A stretch of DNA of 11,071 nucleotides from contig JAIPCS010000113.1 in the NCBI GenBank assembly GCA_021738105.1, forward strand, positions 1 through 11,071, in the 5' to 3' direction. The translations under genes were made by a program, and so were the position numbers. Shown piece after piece: positions 1-6,531 of the stretch; within the stretch, counting starts at the first letter, position 1; each line of letters opens with the position of its first letter. The notes beneath the pieces were generated by a model. It ran no database searches, had not been told where the DNA came from, and saw only the letters and a program-made list of their open reading frames with translations. This DNA comes from Sulfuritalea sp. (GTDB lineage Bacteria; Pseudomonadota; Gammaproteobacteria; Burkholderiales; Rhodocyclaceae).

Positions 1-1760
1 ACGATGCCATTCACCAAGCCCTTGGCCGGACCGGTTTTGGCCGGTTCGGTCTTCAGACGCGGCGGCAGGTCATCATCCTTGGCGGTGAATCCGGCGGCAT
101 TGTTGAACAAGCGCTCCATGTTCCAGATACGCTCGCCCAGCAGGCCCAGTTTCTCCATGGTCCACTCTCCCTCGCAGGCCGCATCGAGCTGCGGCTGCAG
201 GTCGGCCAAGGTCCAGGCGAAGGTGGTGAACACACAGACGCCGGCCGAGTCAAAGACCGAGGTGGCATCCTGGAAGGCCTTGACCAGATCGGCCTTGCCT
301 TCGGTCACCAGCGGATCGGTCTTGACCGGGATACCCAGCACTTCGGAAGCCACTGTATAGCCACGCAGATGGCAGGCACCGCGGTTCGAGGTGGCATAGG
401 CCAGTCCCATGCCCTGGATGCCGCGTGAGTCGTAGGCAGGAAATTCCTGCTTCTTGACTCCCATCGACAGTTCCGGACGGCCATATTTTTCACACAGACG
501 CGCCGAGCCGAGGCCGAGTTCCTTGCCGAAGCCTTCACCTTTGGCGGTCATCTGTGCCAATTCGACCAGCGCCTTGGCCGAACCGAAGGGGGCGTCCATG
601 CCGATCTGTTCCTTGGTCAGGATGCCCAGATCATAGAGTTCCATGGCCGCGCCGACGGTGGCGCCGAAGGTGATCGGATCAAAGCCGTCTTCGTTGCACA
701 GCACGTTGACGTATTGCAGCGCCTCGAGGTCGCCCACGCCGTTGGCGGCGCCAAGAGCCCAGGCCGCTTCATATTCGAGACCACCGGAGGCGCCCCAGTA
801 CTCGGGCTTGTTCACCACACTGAAGTGGGTTTCGTCGATCTTCGAGATACGGCCACAGGCGATAGTGCAACCAAAGCAGGCGGCGTTGGTCACCAATTGC
901 GCCTTGCCATCTGTCGGGCGCTTTTCATGCATAGCTTCGCCGGAGATCTTGCGGGCATCTTCGAACTGGACGTCACGGTGGTTGCGCGTGGGCAAGGCGC
1001 CCATTTCATTGATGACGTTCATCAGTACCTGCGTGCCATAGGTCGGCAGGCCCTGCCCGGTGACGGCGTTGTCGGCGAGCACTTTCTTGGCGGCGACAGT
1101 CGCGGCCATGAAGGCTTTGGGGTCCTTGATCGCGCCACCGCCATTCTTGCCGCGCACGGCCACCGCCTTGAGGTTTTTCGAGCCCATCACGGTACCAACG
1201 CCGGAGCGACCGGCAGCACGGTGCAAGTCGTTGACGACACACGCGAACATGACGCCGTTTTCGCCTGAGCGGCCGATGCTGGCGACGCGAATCTGCGGAT
1301 CTTGATGGCTCTTTTTGATGATCTCTTCGGTCTGGAACACGGTCTTGCCCCACAGGTGCGAAGCGTCCTTCAGTTCCGCCTTGTCGTCCTCGATAGAGAG
1401 GTACACCGGTTTCTTCGACTTGCCCTCAAAGATGACCATGTCCCATCCGGCGAATTTCAGCTCGGCGCCGAAGTAGCCTCCCGAATTGGAGCAGGCGATG
1501 GCGCCGGTCAGCGCACCCTTGGTGATCACCGAATAGCGCCCGCCGGTGGAGGCCGGGGTTCCGGTCAGCGGGCCGGTGGCCATGATCAGCTTGTTTTCCG
1601 GGGCGAGTGGATCAACCTTGGGATCGACTTCTTCGATGAAGTATTTGGTGGCGAGTCCGCGTTGTCCCAGGTATTCCTGGGCCCATTTCATATTCAGCGC
1701 TTCCGAGGTGCAGGTACCCTTGCTCAGGTCAACGCGCAGTAGTTTTCTGTTCCAGGCCAT
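1..1760 (-). CDS. aorB: Tungsten aldehyde ferredoxin oxidoreductase catalytic subunit (AorB-like), 3' end cut off by the window
   Basis: This is the catalytic subunit of a cytoplasmic tungsten-pterin aldehyde oxidoreductase, which interconverts aldehydes and carboxylic acids. The reading frame starts at ATG 1760 and stays open to the window edge, giving 586 codons. That is nearly the roughly 600 residues usual in the family, so only the extreme C-terminus is missing. The N-terminal domain has the family motif GGRYSVITKGALTG (73-86) and the stretch RAAGRSGVGTVMGSKNLKAV (181-200). The single [4Fe-4S] cluster ligands are visible as C295-x2-C298-x3-C302 plus C509 in DSAGVC (504-509), the D-x-x-G-x-C pterin/cluster motif. 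H464 in GACHLRG lies where the archaeal enzymes have an active-site His. The start follows an AAGGAG site that overlaps the aorA stop codon, with only 10 bp between the genes, so translation is probably coupled. The AorB assignment rests on the adjacent aorA. Archaeal-type stand-alone AOR is unlikely. Confidence 0.95.
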   Translation of the reverse strand, partial: MAWNRKLLRVDLSKGTCTSEALNMKWAQEYLGQRGLATKYFIEEVDPKVDPLAPENKLIMATGPLTGTPASTGGRYSVITKGALTGAIACSNSGGYFGAELKFAGWDMVIFEGKSKKPVYLSIEDDKAELKDASHLWGKTVFQTEEIIKKSHQDPQIRVASIGRSGENGVMFACVVNDLHRAAGRSGVGTVMGSKNLKAVAVRGKNGGGAIKDPKAFMAATVAAKKVLADNAVTGQGLPTYGTQVLMNVINEMGALPTRNHRDVQFEDARKISGEAMHEKRPTDGKAQLVTNAACFGCTIACGRISKIDETHFSVVNKPEYWGASGGLEYEAAWALGAANGVGDLEALQYVNVLCNEDGFDPITFGATVGAAMELYDLGILTKEQIGMDAPFGSAKALVELAQMTAKGEGFGKELGLGSARLCEKYGRPELSMGVKKQEFPAYDSRGIQGMGLAYATSNRGACHLRGYTVASEVLGIPVKTDPLVTEGKADLVKAFQDATSVFDSAGVCVFTTFAWTLADLQPQLDAACEGEWTMEKLGLLGERIWNMERLFNNAAGFTAKDDDLPPRLKTEPAKTGPAKGLVNGI

Positions 1761-1773
1761 GGTCGTCTCCTTA
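1761..1773 (-). promoter_or_regulatory. aorB ribosome-binding site overlapping the aorA stop codon
   Basis: On the minus strand the sequence TAAGGAGACGACCATG contains the aorA stop TAA, an AAGGAG Shine-Dalgarno core that shares bases with that stop, and the aorB ATG. Ribosomes finishing aorA end directly on the aorB loading site, which indicates translational coupling and balanced subunit production. Confidence 0.85.
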
Positions 1774-2250
1774 TGCGTTCGCGCGGGGTTGGGTGTCGGT
1801 CTTGCCGGCCCATTGCTGCATCTTGTCGAGACCGGTCCAGTTGGCGTCAATGTAGGTGATGGCACCGGTCGGGCAGGCAGTGGCGCAGGCCGGGTCTCCG
1901 CCGCAGAGGTCGCATTTCTGGACTTTGCCGGTCTCGGCGACATAGTTCACCGTGCCAAACGGACAGGCGATGGTGCATACCTTGCAGCCGACGCAGACGT
2001 CCTCATGGACTGTCTTGGCGCCGGTGGTCGCATCAATGCGGATCGCATCGACCGGACAGGCCGTCATGCACCACGCTTCGGCACATTGGGTGCAGGTGTA
2101 AGGCACTTTGCGCCCTGCATGTTCAAAATTGAAGACCTTGATGCGCGACTTCGAGATATTGAAGACGCCGTGATTCTCGAACGAGCAGGCCATCTCGCAT
2201 TGCAGACAGCCGGTGCATTTGTTGGGGTCGATGTGCAACGATTTTTGCAT
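1771..2250 (-). CDS. aorA: AorA, four-[4Fe-4S] ferredoxin-like electron-transfer subunit of aldehyde oxidoreductase
   Basis: This 159-residue polyferredoxin carries electrons to and from the tungsten subunit. Sixteen cysteines fall into four groups of four: 12/15/18/22, 53/56/61/65, 86/89/92/96 and 113/116/122/126. Several are followed by Pro as in classical [4Fe-4S] motifs (TACPVDAI, IACPFGTV, TACPTGAI). This is the HycB/DmsB-like fold that binds four cubane clusters. Size and position directly upstream of aorB match AorA of the Aromatoleum AorABC enzyme, in which AorA subunits stack into an electron-conducting filament and AorC is an FAD subunit that uses NAD+. The ATG at 2250 has an excellent AGGAGG site (2255-2260). 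The C-terminal tail after the last cluster (127-159) is polar and ends PRANA. There is no twin-arginine or Sec signal, so it is cytoplasmic. A DmsB- or HydN-type subunit of another oxidoreductase would be the alternative, but the aorB neighbour argues against it. Confidence 0.93.
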   Translation of the reverse strand: MQKSLHIDPNKCTGCLQCEMACSFENHGVFNISKSRIKVFNFEHAGRKVPYTCTQCAEAWCMTACPVDAIRIDATTGAKTVHEDVCVGCKVCTIACPFGTVNYVAETGKVQKCDLCGGDPACATACPTGAITYIDANWTGLDKMQQWAGKTDTQPRANA

Positions 2251-2370
2251 GATGCCTCCTCTTTTCTGGTATGTGCAGGATATGCGAAAACGGCCTTATT
2301 CTATGCCCCCATAAAAAATGATAGGCGAACTTTTTATTGCTGCGGCGCACCAACGTCGCCGCCTTCCAAA

Positions 2371-3225
2371 TCAGGCAAGCAGGAACTCCCTCACAGGAGA
2401 AATTTGTGCCTCATCCATCAACATCGGCGCATGGCCGACTCCTGGCACTTCAATCAATTTGGCATGCGGACCACGCGCGCTCATTTGCACAGCGGCTTCG
2501 TGCGTCAGCAGGTCGGACGTCTCGCCACGCAACAACAAGGTCGGGCATGAGATGCCATCGTAAAGCGGCCATAGTTCAATATCCTTTCCACCGCTAGCCG
2601 CCTGCATTTCGCGAAATGGCAAGGCGATACCCGGATCGTAGGCAAACTCGATCTTGCCGTCAGCGCCAGTGCGCGTTACATGTACTGTCAGATGCCGCCA
2701 CTGTTCGTCTGAAAAATTGCCGAAGGTTGCCGAGACGAAGCGTATGAAGGCTTCTGCCTGCTCAATACTGTCGAAGCGCGGAGCATTTCCCAGATATTCA
2801 CCGATGCGTGCCAGGGAAATGCCGGCGACCACCGGTCCGACGTCGTTCAGCACAAGCCGTCTGATCGGGGTCTCCGGCTGGGAAGCCAGTGCCATGCCGA
2901 TCAAGCCACCCATCGAGGTGCCAACCCAATCCACCGTTTCCGCTCCAACTTTTGCCAACAGCACCGACATGTCTGCACAATACTGTGGCAGAGCGTATAA
3001 AGATTTGTCTCTCAACCAGTCGCTTCGTCCGCGTCCAACAACATCAGGGCAGACAACTCGATAGTTCTCTGCCAAAGCTTGCGCCAGAAAATCAAAGTCG
3101 CGCGCACAGCGGGTCAGGCCATGCACGCAGATCAGCACTTTCGGATTGGCCGCATCACCCCATTCGACATAAGCCATGTGATGAAAGCCCGCTGCACTCA
3201 GACATTTCACTTTTCCTTCACGCAT
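2371..3225 (-). CDS. Alpha/beta-fold hydrolase
   Basis: A cytoplasmic serine hydrolase of about 284 residues with a complete alpha/beta-hydrolase signature. Numbered from an ATG six codons further upstream (3243), the oxyanion segment is VHGLTR (40-45), the nucleophile elbow is GTSMGG with Ser110, the acid is probably Asp244 in RGETSDLLT, and the base is His271 in GVGHAP. The motif PDVVGRGRSD (66-75) before the elbow is typical of esterase/epoxide-hydrolase-like members. The substrate cannot be read from sequence. I prefer the ATG at 3225 because an AAGGA precedes it by about 10 bases, while the ATG at 3243 has no recognisable ribosome site; choosing 3243 adds six residues. aorA begins 120 bp downstream on the same strand, so cotranscription is possible but not shown. 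An intrinsic terminator lies just upstream of the start, so expression must come from readthrough or a very close promoter. Confidence 0.9.
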   Translation of the reverse strand: MREGKVKCLSAAGFHHMAYVEWGDAANPKVLICVHGLTRCARDFDFLAQALAENYRVVCPDVVGRGRSDWLRDKSLYALPQYCADMSVLLAKVGAETVDWVGTSMGGLIGMALASQPETPIRRLVLNDVGPVVAGISLARIGEYLGNAPRFDSIEQAEAFIRFVSATFGNFSDEQWRHLTVHVTRTGADGKIEFAYDPGIALPFREMQAASGGKDIELWPLYDGISCPTLLLRGETSDLLTHEAAVQMSARGPHAKLIEVPGVGHAPMLMDEAQISPVREFLLA

Positions 3226-3260
3226 TGAACTGGTTTCCTTCATTTGTCAGCTGGCACTGG

Positions 3261-3403
3261 TAAAAAATGCTCTGATTGCTTTCCCAAGAAGGCAATCAGA
3301 GCGATGACTTGCGATTGATTCACATCCACACACCCATTAAATTTTCAGCCTGGACACCAGGTCACTTCTGTCCCGCTTTGCTACGAACCCAAATCAGCAG
3401 AGA
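3261..3403 (-). ncRNA. Candidate small RNA or terminated leader between two terminators
   Basis: No gene fits in 3303-3434, yet this stretch is bounded upstream by the terminator of the large secreted-protein gene and downstream by a second, equally strong terminator. A terminator needs a transcript, so a start between them is likely. A possible promoter at 3410-3436 would give an RNA of about 140 nt with a short internal stem CCTGG-ACA-CCAGG near 3350 and a terminal 15-bp hairpin with a U-tract. I do not recognise a known sRNA or riboswitch. It could also be a 5' leader of the hydrolase mRNA controlled by attenuation, or the second terminator may just catch readthrough. Confidence 0.3.
3262..3302 (-). 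terminator. Intrinsic terminator immediately upstream of the hydrolase gene
   Basis: Arms 3269-3279 and 3292-3302 are perfect 11-bp inverted complements (GCTCTGATTGC / GCAATCAGAGC). Inner pairs extend the stem to 15 bp, one of them a T-G wobble, closed by a CCAA (+ strand) tetraloop. On the minus strand the stem is followed by ATTTTTTA (3261-3268). No T-run follows it on the plus strand, so it acts on minus-strand transcription. It ends only about 20-40 bp before the hydrolase start codon. Confidence 0.85.
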
Positions 3404-3409
3404 CTCCTG

Positions 3410-3436
3410 ATCATATGACGAAAAGCTCTCTGACAA
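3410..3436 (-). promoter_or_regulatory. Candidate sigma-70 promoter between the two terminators
   Basis: On the minus strand TTGTCA (3436-3431, five of six matches to the -35 consensus) and TATGAT (3415-3410, five of six matches to the -10) are separated by 15 bp. The spacing is shorter than the usual 16-18, which lowers confidence. The -35 box overlaps the tail of the preceding terminator. Confidence 0.3.
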
Positions 3437-3475
3437 AGAAAACGGGAGGGGCGGCCTTGGCCTTACCCCTCCCGT
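3435..3475 (-). terminator. Intrinsic terminator of the secreted lectin-repeat protein gene
   Basis: Arms ACGGGAGGGG (3442-3451) and CCCCTCCCGT (3466-3475) are perfect 10-bp complements. The 14-nt loop can fold further through its GGCC TT GGCC segment. On the minus strand the stem is followed by TTTCTTT. It lies about 90 bp after the stop codon of the gene at 3566-6301 and should end that transcript. Confidence 0.88.
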
Positions 3476-3565
3476 GTTTGTCAACAATCAGGCCTACAGT
3501 AAATTACAACAAAGCAAGCTAGACCTGTATCCAACTCCCGTGACAGAGGCAACTGCCGACGACGT

Positions 3566-6301
3566 TTACTTCGTCACAGTTACCTGCCATTTCTGCATCG
3601 GAAGAACAGGATTGCACCCTGTGACGGCGACGACGCTTCCATTGGCCAGGAGGCATTGCTTTCCGCCCAGCGCTATCTGTCCGCCTTTGTATTGCCACGC
3701 CTGTTCATTGACCGGTGTAGGTGCGCATTTACCAGCGACCAGAGCGGCCCCTCGCAAAGTCAGGCAATTAGCATGTCCAGCGCCCGTTTTAAGCTTGCCA
3801 TTGTCGAATACCCACCGACTTGGCGAAGGACGATTGCAGGCCACCAGTGACAACGCGCCGCCGGGCGCTGCCTGCAAACAGGTCTTGCCAGCCGATACGA
3901 TGTCAAACTCAGGGCGACCCGCCTGAGCAGGCCCCGGCCTCATCGTGTTCGTGTCCATCGCCTTGGCGGCCGACTTCGATTGCAGGATCGCTTTCGTATC
4001 ACTACTTACAGCCGCCTTGGCAGCCACAATTTTGTTTGCTATCGGCGTGTATGCGCTTAGAAATGCGCTCGTCGGTGCCTTGTCGACCGAAACCAGGAAC
4101 GACCACAGACCCAGAATCTCGCTCATGCCTTCATCGGATTGGGCCATGCGGGCAAGCTCTGGCACTTGTTTTGCACCGGCCACTGCGGTGAGCAATTTCG
4201 GTCTTGCATTTGCTATCTCATCCATCTGTTCGATGGCCATCTGCAGCAGCATCATTTCCGCGGCAATGATGATCTGCGGACCGACACTGACTGCAGCGGA
4301 TAGGGTACGCCCTCCTGTTTCCGCGCCGATCCGAACCAGAGTCGCCAGTCTGACTGCGGCACGCGTGACCAGCGGCTTCGCCAATCGCTCGGTCGCAAGT
4401 TCCAGCGCCTTACCGATCGCGGTTTCAATAGCGGTTCTCGCCACCAGGCGTCCGACAGTATCGACGTTGGCGAAATCGGCGAAACCGTTGGCGGCGCTGC
4501 CGATGGCAAGAGACAACACGTCACCGATCACCGGCAATTCTCCTGCCGCTATTCCCACCGCAGTGCTTGTCGCCGAGACCGCCAGCGCGTTCGCCAGGGC
4601 CAATGTCGAGAAATCGGGGGGTACCGTGCCATAGTCGAACAAGGCGGCCATCCCGGGACGCTGCCCGCCGTGATTTCGATGGTACTCATCGGCGGCTTTC
4701 CATGCGTCATAGGCAGCCAACGCATCTTTGGCTATATGAGTCCGTTTCGCCTTGACATGGTCCGAGAACGACTGAACAAGTTTCTTTTCTGCTGCGCTAG
4801 CCTTTTTGGGATCGGCAATTGCGGCAATCATGCGTGCCAGAACCAGGCCGGCCGCCGCCGTACTCTTTTGTGGAGCCGTGGCAAACAGTTTTTCCTCGCT
4901 CGCCTTCAGCGCTGCTACCGAACGTTTGGAACCCTTCGCAGCACTTTCGGCAGCTGTCTGAATGGCCGCTGCGACCAATTTCGGGTCGCGCTTGACCAGT
5001 TCGAGCAGAACTTCATCCGCACCGGCGAGACCGAACAAGCCCGGCTCGACGAACGGCGCCGAATACCAGCCGATTGTTGTCGCTTCACAGGCTGCGTTCC
5101 CCTTGACGCTGGACAGGGAGCGCTTTGTACCTGTTGGGCAGGACCAGCAGGTACCGCTGGCGACCGGCTTGACCCCGCTCAGGCGTCGAGAACTGATATC
5201 GGCCTGCGTCAGGCCGATGAAATCGAATATCTGGTCAGCCGGACACGTCAAGGATGCCTTCAGCGATGCCTTGGCAAAGACCACGCCGCCACCCTTCTCG
5301 CAGGCCTTGCTGCCATCGACCGGAAATACGGTTCTGTCGTATGCCGTCGGACAACGCCAGCAACCACCGCCGTAGGTCGTACTCTGGGCGCCCTTTACCT
5401 TGAGATCGCGAATCTCGCCCGGCCCGCAGGCTGCCGCTTTGGCCACTGAAGCTTTGGCATGCGTCTCCGCGATCCTTCGCGAGCAGGCGTTTTTTGCCGT
5501 CACCGGCGCGGCGGAACGATTGAACCCCGACGGACAACTGTAGCAATTGCCGTTGGGATCCCAGAACTGCCCCTTGGCGCAATCCGTTTTCAGCAATCCT
5601 TTGCCGCGACCGTGATTCGTCGCTGTCTTGATTTCCTCTCCGCCCGGGATAAAGCAGGCGTTGGCCGCATCGATGTGGGCGGCCGAACGCTTGTAGCCGG
5701 ACGGGCAGGACCAGCACTCGCCACCCCGGATCGGATCGTAAAACGTGCCTTTGGCGCACAGCGGCGCAACAAAGGATGCGCTTTTCAGCTCGCCACGCAC
5801 GCTGGAATCGGTCTTGCTGCATGCCCGGTCGGTATCGACCGCCGCGGCAGTGCGTTTGTAAGATTTGGGACAAGAATAGCACTGCCATTTGCCAATATCG
5901 AAGAAGGTGCCGGACGGACATTTGCCAACGGCCGCAGACTCGAACGTCGCCGACTGCGCCTGGCATTTGGCTTGCGGACGCCCGTTCTCGACACCGCCGC
6001 AGGTCGGCCGACTGACATCCGGACGGGTTGCCGGCTTTGCCGAGATCACGGTAATCGCCTTGTCATAGTCCTTGGGAAGAGTGGTCGTATTGAGCTTGGT
6101 CCCGTCCTTCAGCGTGATGGTGCCGCTGGGCGCAAACTTCATGTCGCTGGGAATCGCAAAAGTATTGCTCGTTTGCTGGGCCAATGCGATCTGAGTGCCA
6201 AAACAAAGCAATCCCGAAAACGCCAGTATGCAAATTTGAGCGGTGCCTTTACGAATTCCGGCCGTGATTTGCAAACTGCGCAGAAGGGCTATCAAACTCA
6301 T
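3566..6301 (-). CDS. Large secreted protein: five Cys-rich repeats, Ala-rich helical region, C-terminal ricin-type lectin domain
   Basis: I do not recognise this 911-residue protein as a named family. Residues 1-41 form a Sec signal peptide (charged start, hydrophobic ICILAFSGLLCFG, cleavage after ALA), so it is exported. Five cysteine-rich repeats follow (Cys128-Cys405). Each has four cysteines in the order C, a loop of variable length, C-x2-C, then exactly 16 residues, C, with the consensus CPSGYKRS after the CxxC. Residues about 410-780 contain no cysteine and are Ala-rich and helical, with hydrophobic stretches at 565-640 and 674-690. Residues 798-911 resemble a ricin B-type beta-trefoil: three Cys pairs and three Trp motifs (SRW, QAW, QKW), suggesting carbohydrate binding. 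The start at 6301 follows GGGAG at good spacing and places the signal peptide at the N-terminus; the frame stays open 40 codons further upstream, but that part is leader-like. The gene has its own promoter candidate and terminator. Toxin, adhesin or surface-binding protein are all possible; its function is unknown. Confidence 0.9.
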   Translation of the reverse strand: MSLIALLRSLQITAGIRKGTAQICILAFSGLLCFGTQIALAQQTSNTFAIPSDMKFAPSGTITLKDGTKLNTTTLPKDYDKAITVISAKPATRPDVSRPTCGGVENGRPQAKCQAQSATFESAAVGKCPSGTFFDIGKWQCYSCPKSYKRTAAAVDTDRACSKTDSSVRGELKSASFVAPLCAKGTFYDPIRGGECWSCPSGYKRSAAHIDAANACFIPGGEEIKTATNHGRGKGLLKTDCAKGQFWDPNGNCYSCPSGFNRSAAPVTAKNACSRRIAETHAKASVAKAAACGPGEIRDLKVKGAQSTTYGGGCWRCPTAYDRTVFPVDGSKACEKGGGVVFAKASLKASLTCPADQIFDFIGLTQADISSRRLSGVKPVASGTCWSCPTGTKRSLSSVKGNAACEATTIGWYSAPFVEPGLFGLAGADEVLLELVKRDPKLVAAAIQTAAESAAKGSKRSVAALKASEEKLFATAPQKSTAAAGLVLARMIAAIADPKKASAAEKKLVQSFSDHVKAKRTHIAKDALAAYDAWKAADEYHRNHGGQRPGMAALFDYGTVPPDFSTLALANALAVSATSTAVGIAAGELPVIGDVLSLAIGSAANGFADFANVDTVGRLVARTAIETAIGKALELATERLAKPLVTRAAVRLATLVRIGAETGGRTLSAAVSVGPQIIIAAEMMLLQMAIEQMDEIANARPKLLTAVAGAKQVPELARMAQSDEGMSEILGLWSFLVSVDKAPTSAFLSAYTPIANKIVAAKAAVSSDTKAILQSKSAAKAMDTNTMRPGPAQAGRPEFDIVSAGKTCLQAAPGGALSLVACNRPSPSRWVFDNGKLKTGAGHANCLTLRGAALVAGKCAPTPVNEQAWQYKGGQIALGGKQCLLANGSVVAVTGCNPVLPMQKWQVTVTK
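3569..3910 (-). other. Ricin B-type beta-trefoil lectin domain (region of the secreted protein)
   Basis: Three homologous subdomains of about 38 residues each carry a Cys pair 12-13 residues apart (808/822, 846/859, 883/896 from the 6301 start) and end with SRWVF, QAWQY and QKWQV. This is the (QxW)3 pattern of ricin-type trefoils, with the first Gln replaced by Ser. The family usually binds galactose- or other sugar-containing ligands, but ligand choice cannot be read here. Confidence 0.75.
5087..5920 (-). repeat. Five Cys-rich protein repeats within the secreted protein
   Basis: In numbering from the 6301 start, the cysteines fall at 128/141/144/161, 182/196/199/216, 241/253/256/273, 292/314/317/334 and 353/385/388/405. 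The CxxC-to-last-Cys distance is 16 residues in all five, while the first loop varies (12, 13, 11, 21, 31). Aromatic W/Y after the second Cys and R-(S/T) after the CP are shared. The organisation resembles small disulfide-rich modules of the TNFR or ephrin-receptor type only in general style. Confidence 0.85.
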
Positions 6302-6392
6302 CTTCTTCTCCCAAGGTGTCAAATTGGTCGGTTTTGCTTGCTCGCAGCCGCCGAGCAATTGCCAAGCAATTCCGGTTGTGTAACTTGATGGA

Positions 6393-6423
6393 ACAATAAT
6401 TGAAGATGTATCTATTTTCAATT
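6393..6423 (-). promoter_or_regulatory. Candidate promoter and operator dyad of the secreted-protein gene
   Basis: On the minus strand TTGAAA (6421-6416) and TATTGT (6398-6393) are 17 bp apart, giving a transcript start near 6386 and a leader of about 85 nt. A perfect 7-bp inverted repeat AATTGAA / TTCAATT (6398-6404 and 6417-6423, 12-bp spacer) covers the -35 and spacer, where a regulator would compete with or assist RNA polymerase. This supports 6301 as the start codon, because the longer frame would begin at the promoter itself. Confidence 0.45.
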
Positions 6424-6531
6424 ACACAAATAGACTAGAAGCGCCATTGCCGCCACGAGATCAGCAACAGACTCCGAAGTGTCGCGCCGATCCGGATCTC
6501 GAACCAAAATTTGTTGCGCGATGCGGACACG

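Noticed and set aside
714..1742. Plus-strand open frames of 146-184 codons opposite aorB
   Set aside because: They lie antisense to a clearly conserved aorB reading frame, show no recognisable motif, and arise from its biased third codon positions.
2342..2362. GCGGCG / CGCCGC hairpin just after the hydrolase gene, considered as a terminator
   Set aside because: The stem has only 6 bp, a 9-nt loop, and no T-run on either strand.
2251..2370. Possible aorA promoter or FNR-type anaerobic control site
   Set aside because: Several AT-rich hexamers (TAGAAT, TATCAT) occur, but none has a -35 at suitable spacing, no TTGAT-N4-ATCAA box is present, and GG/GC spacing does not fit sigma-54.
1546..2550. 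Plus-strand 334-codon frame across aorB, aorA and part of the hydrolase gene
   Set aside because: It crosses three confident minus-strand genes and an intergenic gap, and its translation has no family motifs.
4670..6388. Plus-strand frames of 259 and 309 codons (4670-5449 and 5459-6388) opposite the secreted-protein gene
   Set aside because: Their Cys/Arg-rich translations are the mirror of the Cys-repeat coding strand; no ribosome site or domain supports them.
6302..6421. 40-codon N-terminal extension of the secreted protein
   Set aside because: It would bury the signal peptide internally and begin on top of the promoter candidate; the downstream ATG has a good ribosome site.
6422..6531. 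Terminator after srkA
   Set aside because: Only the short palindrome GATCCGGATC was found, without a T-run; no supported terminator, so readthrough into the next gene cannot be excluded.
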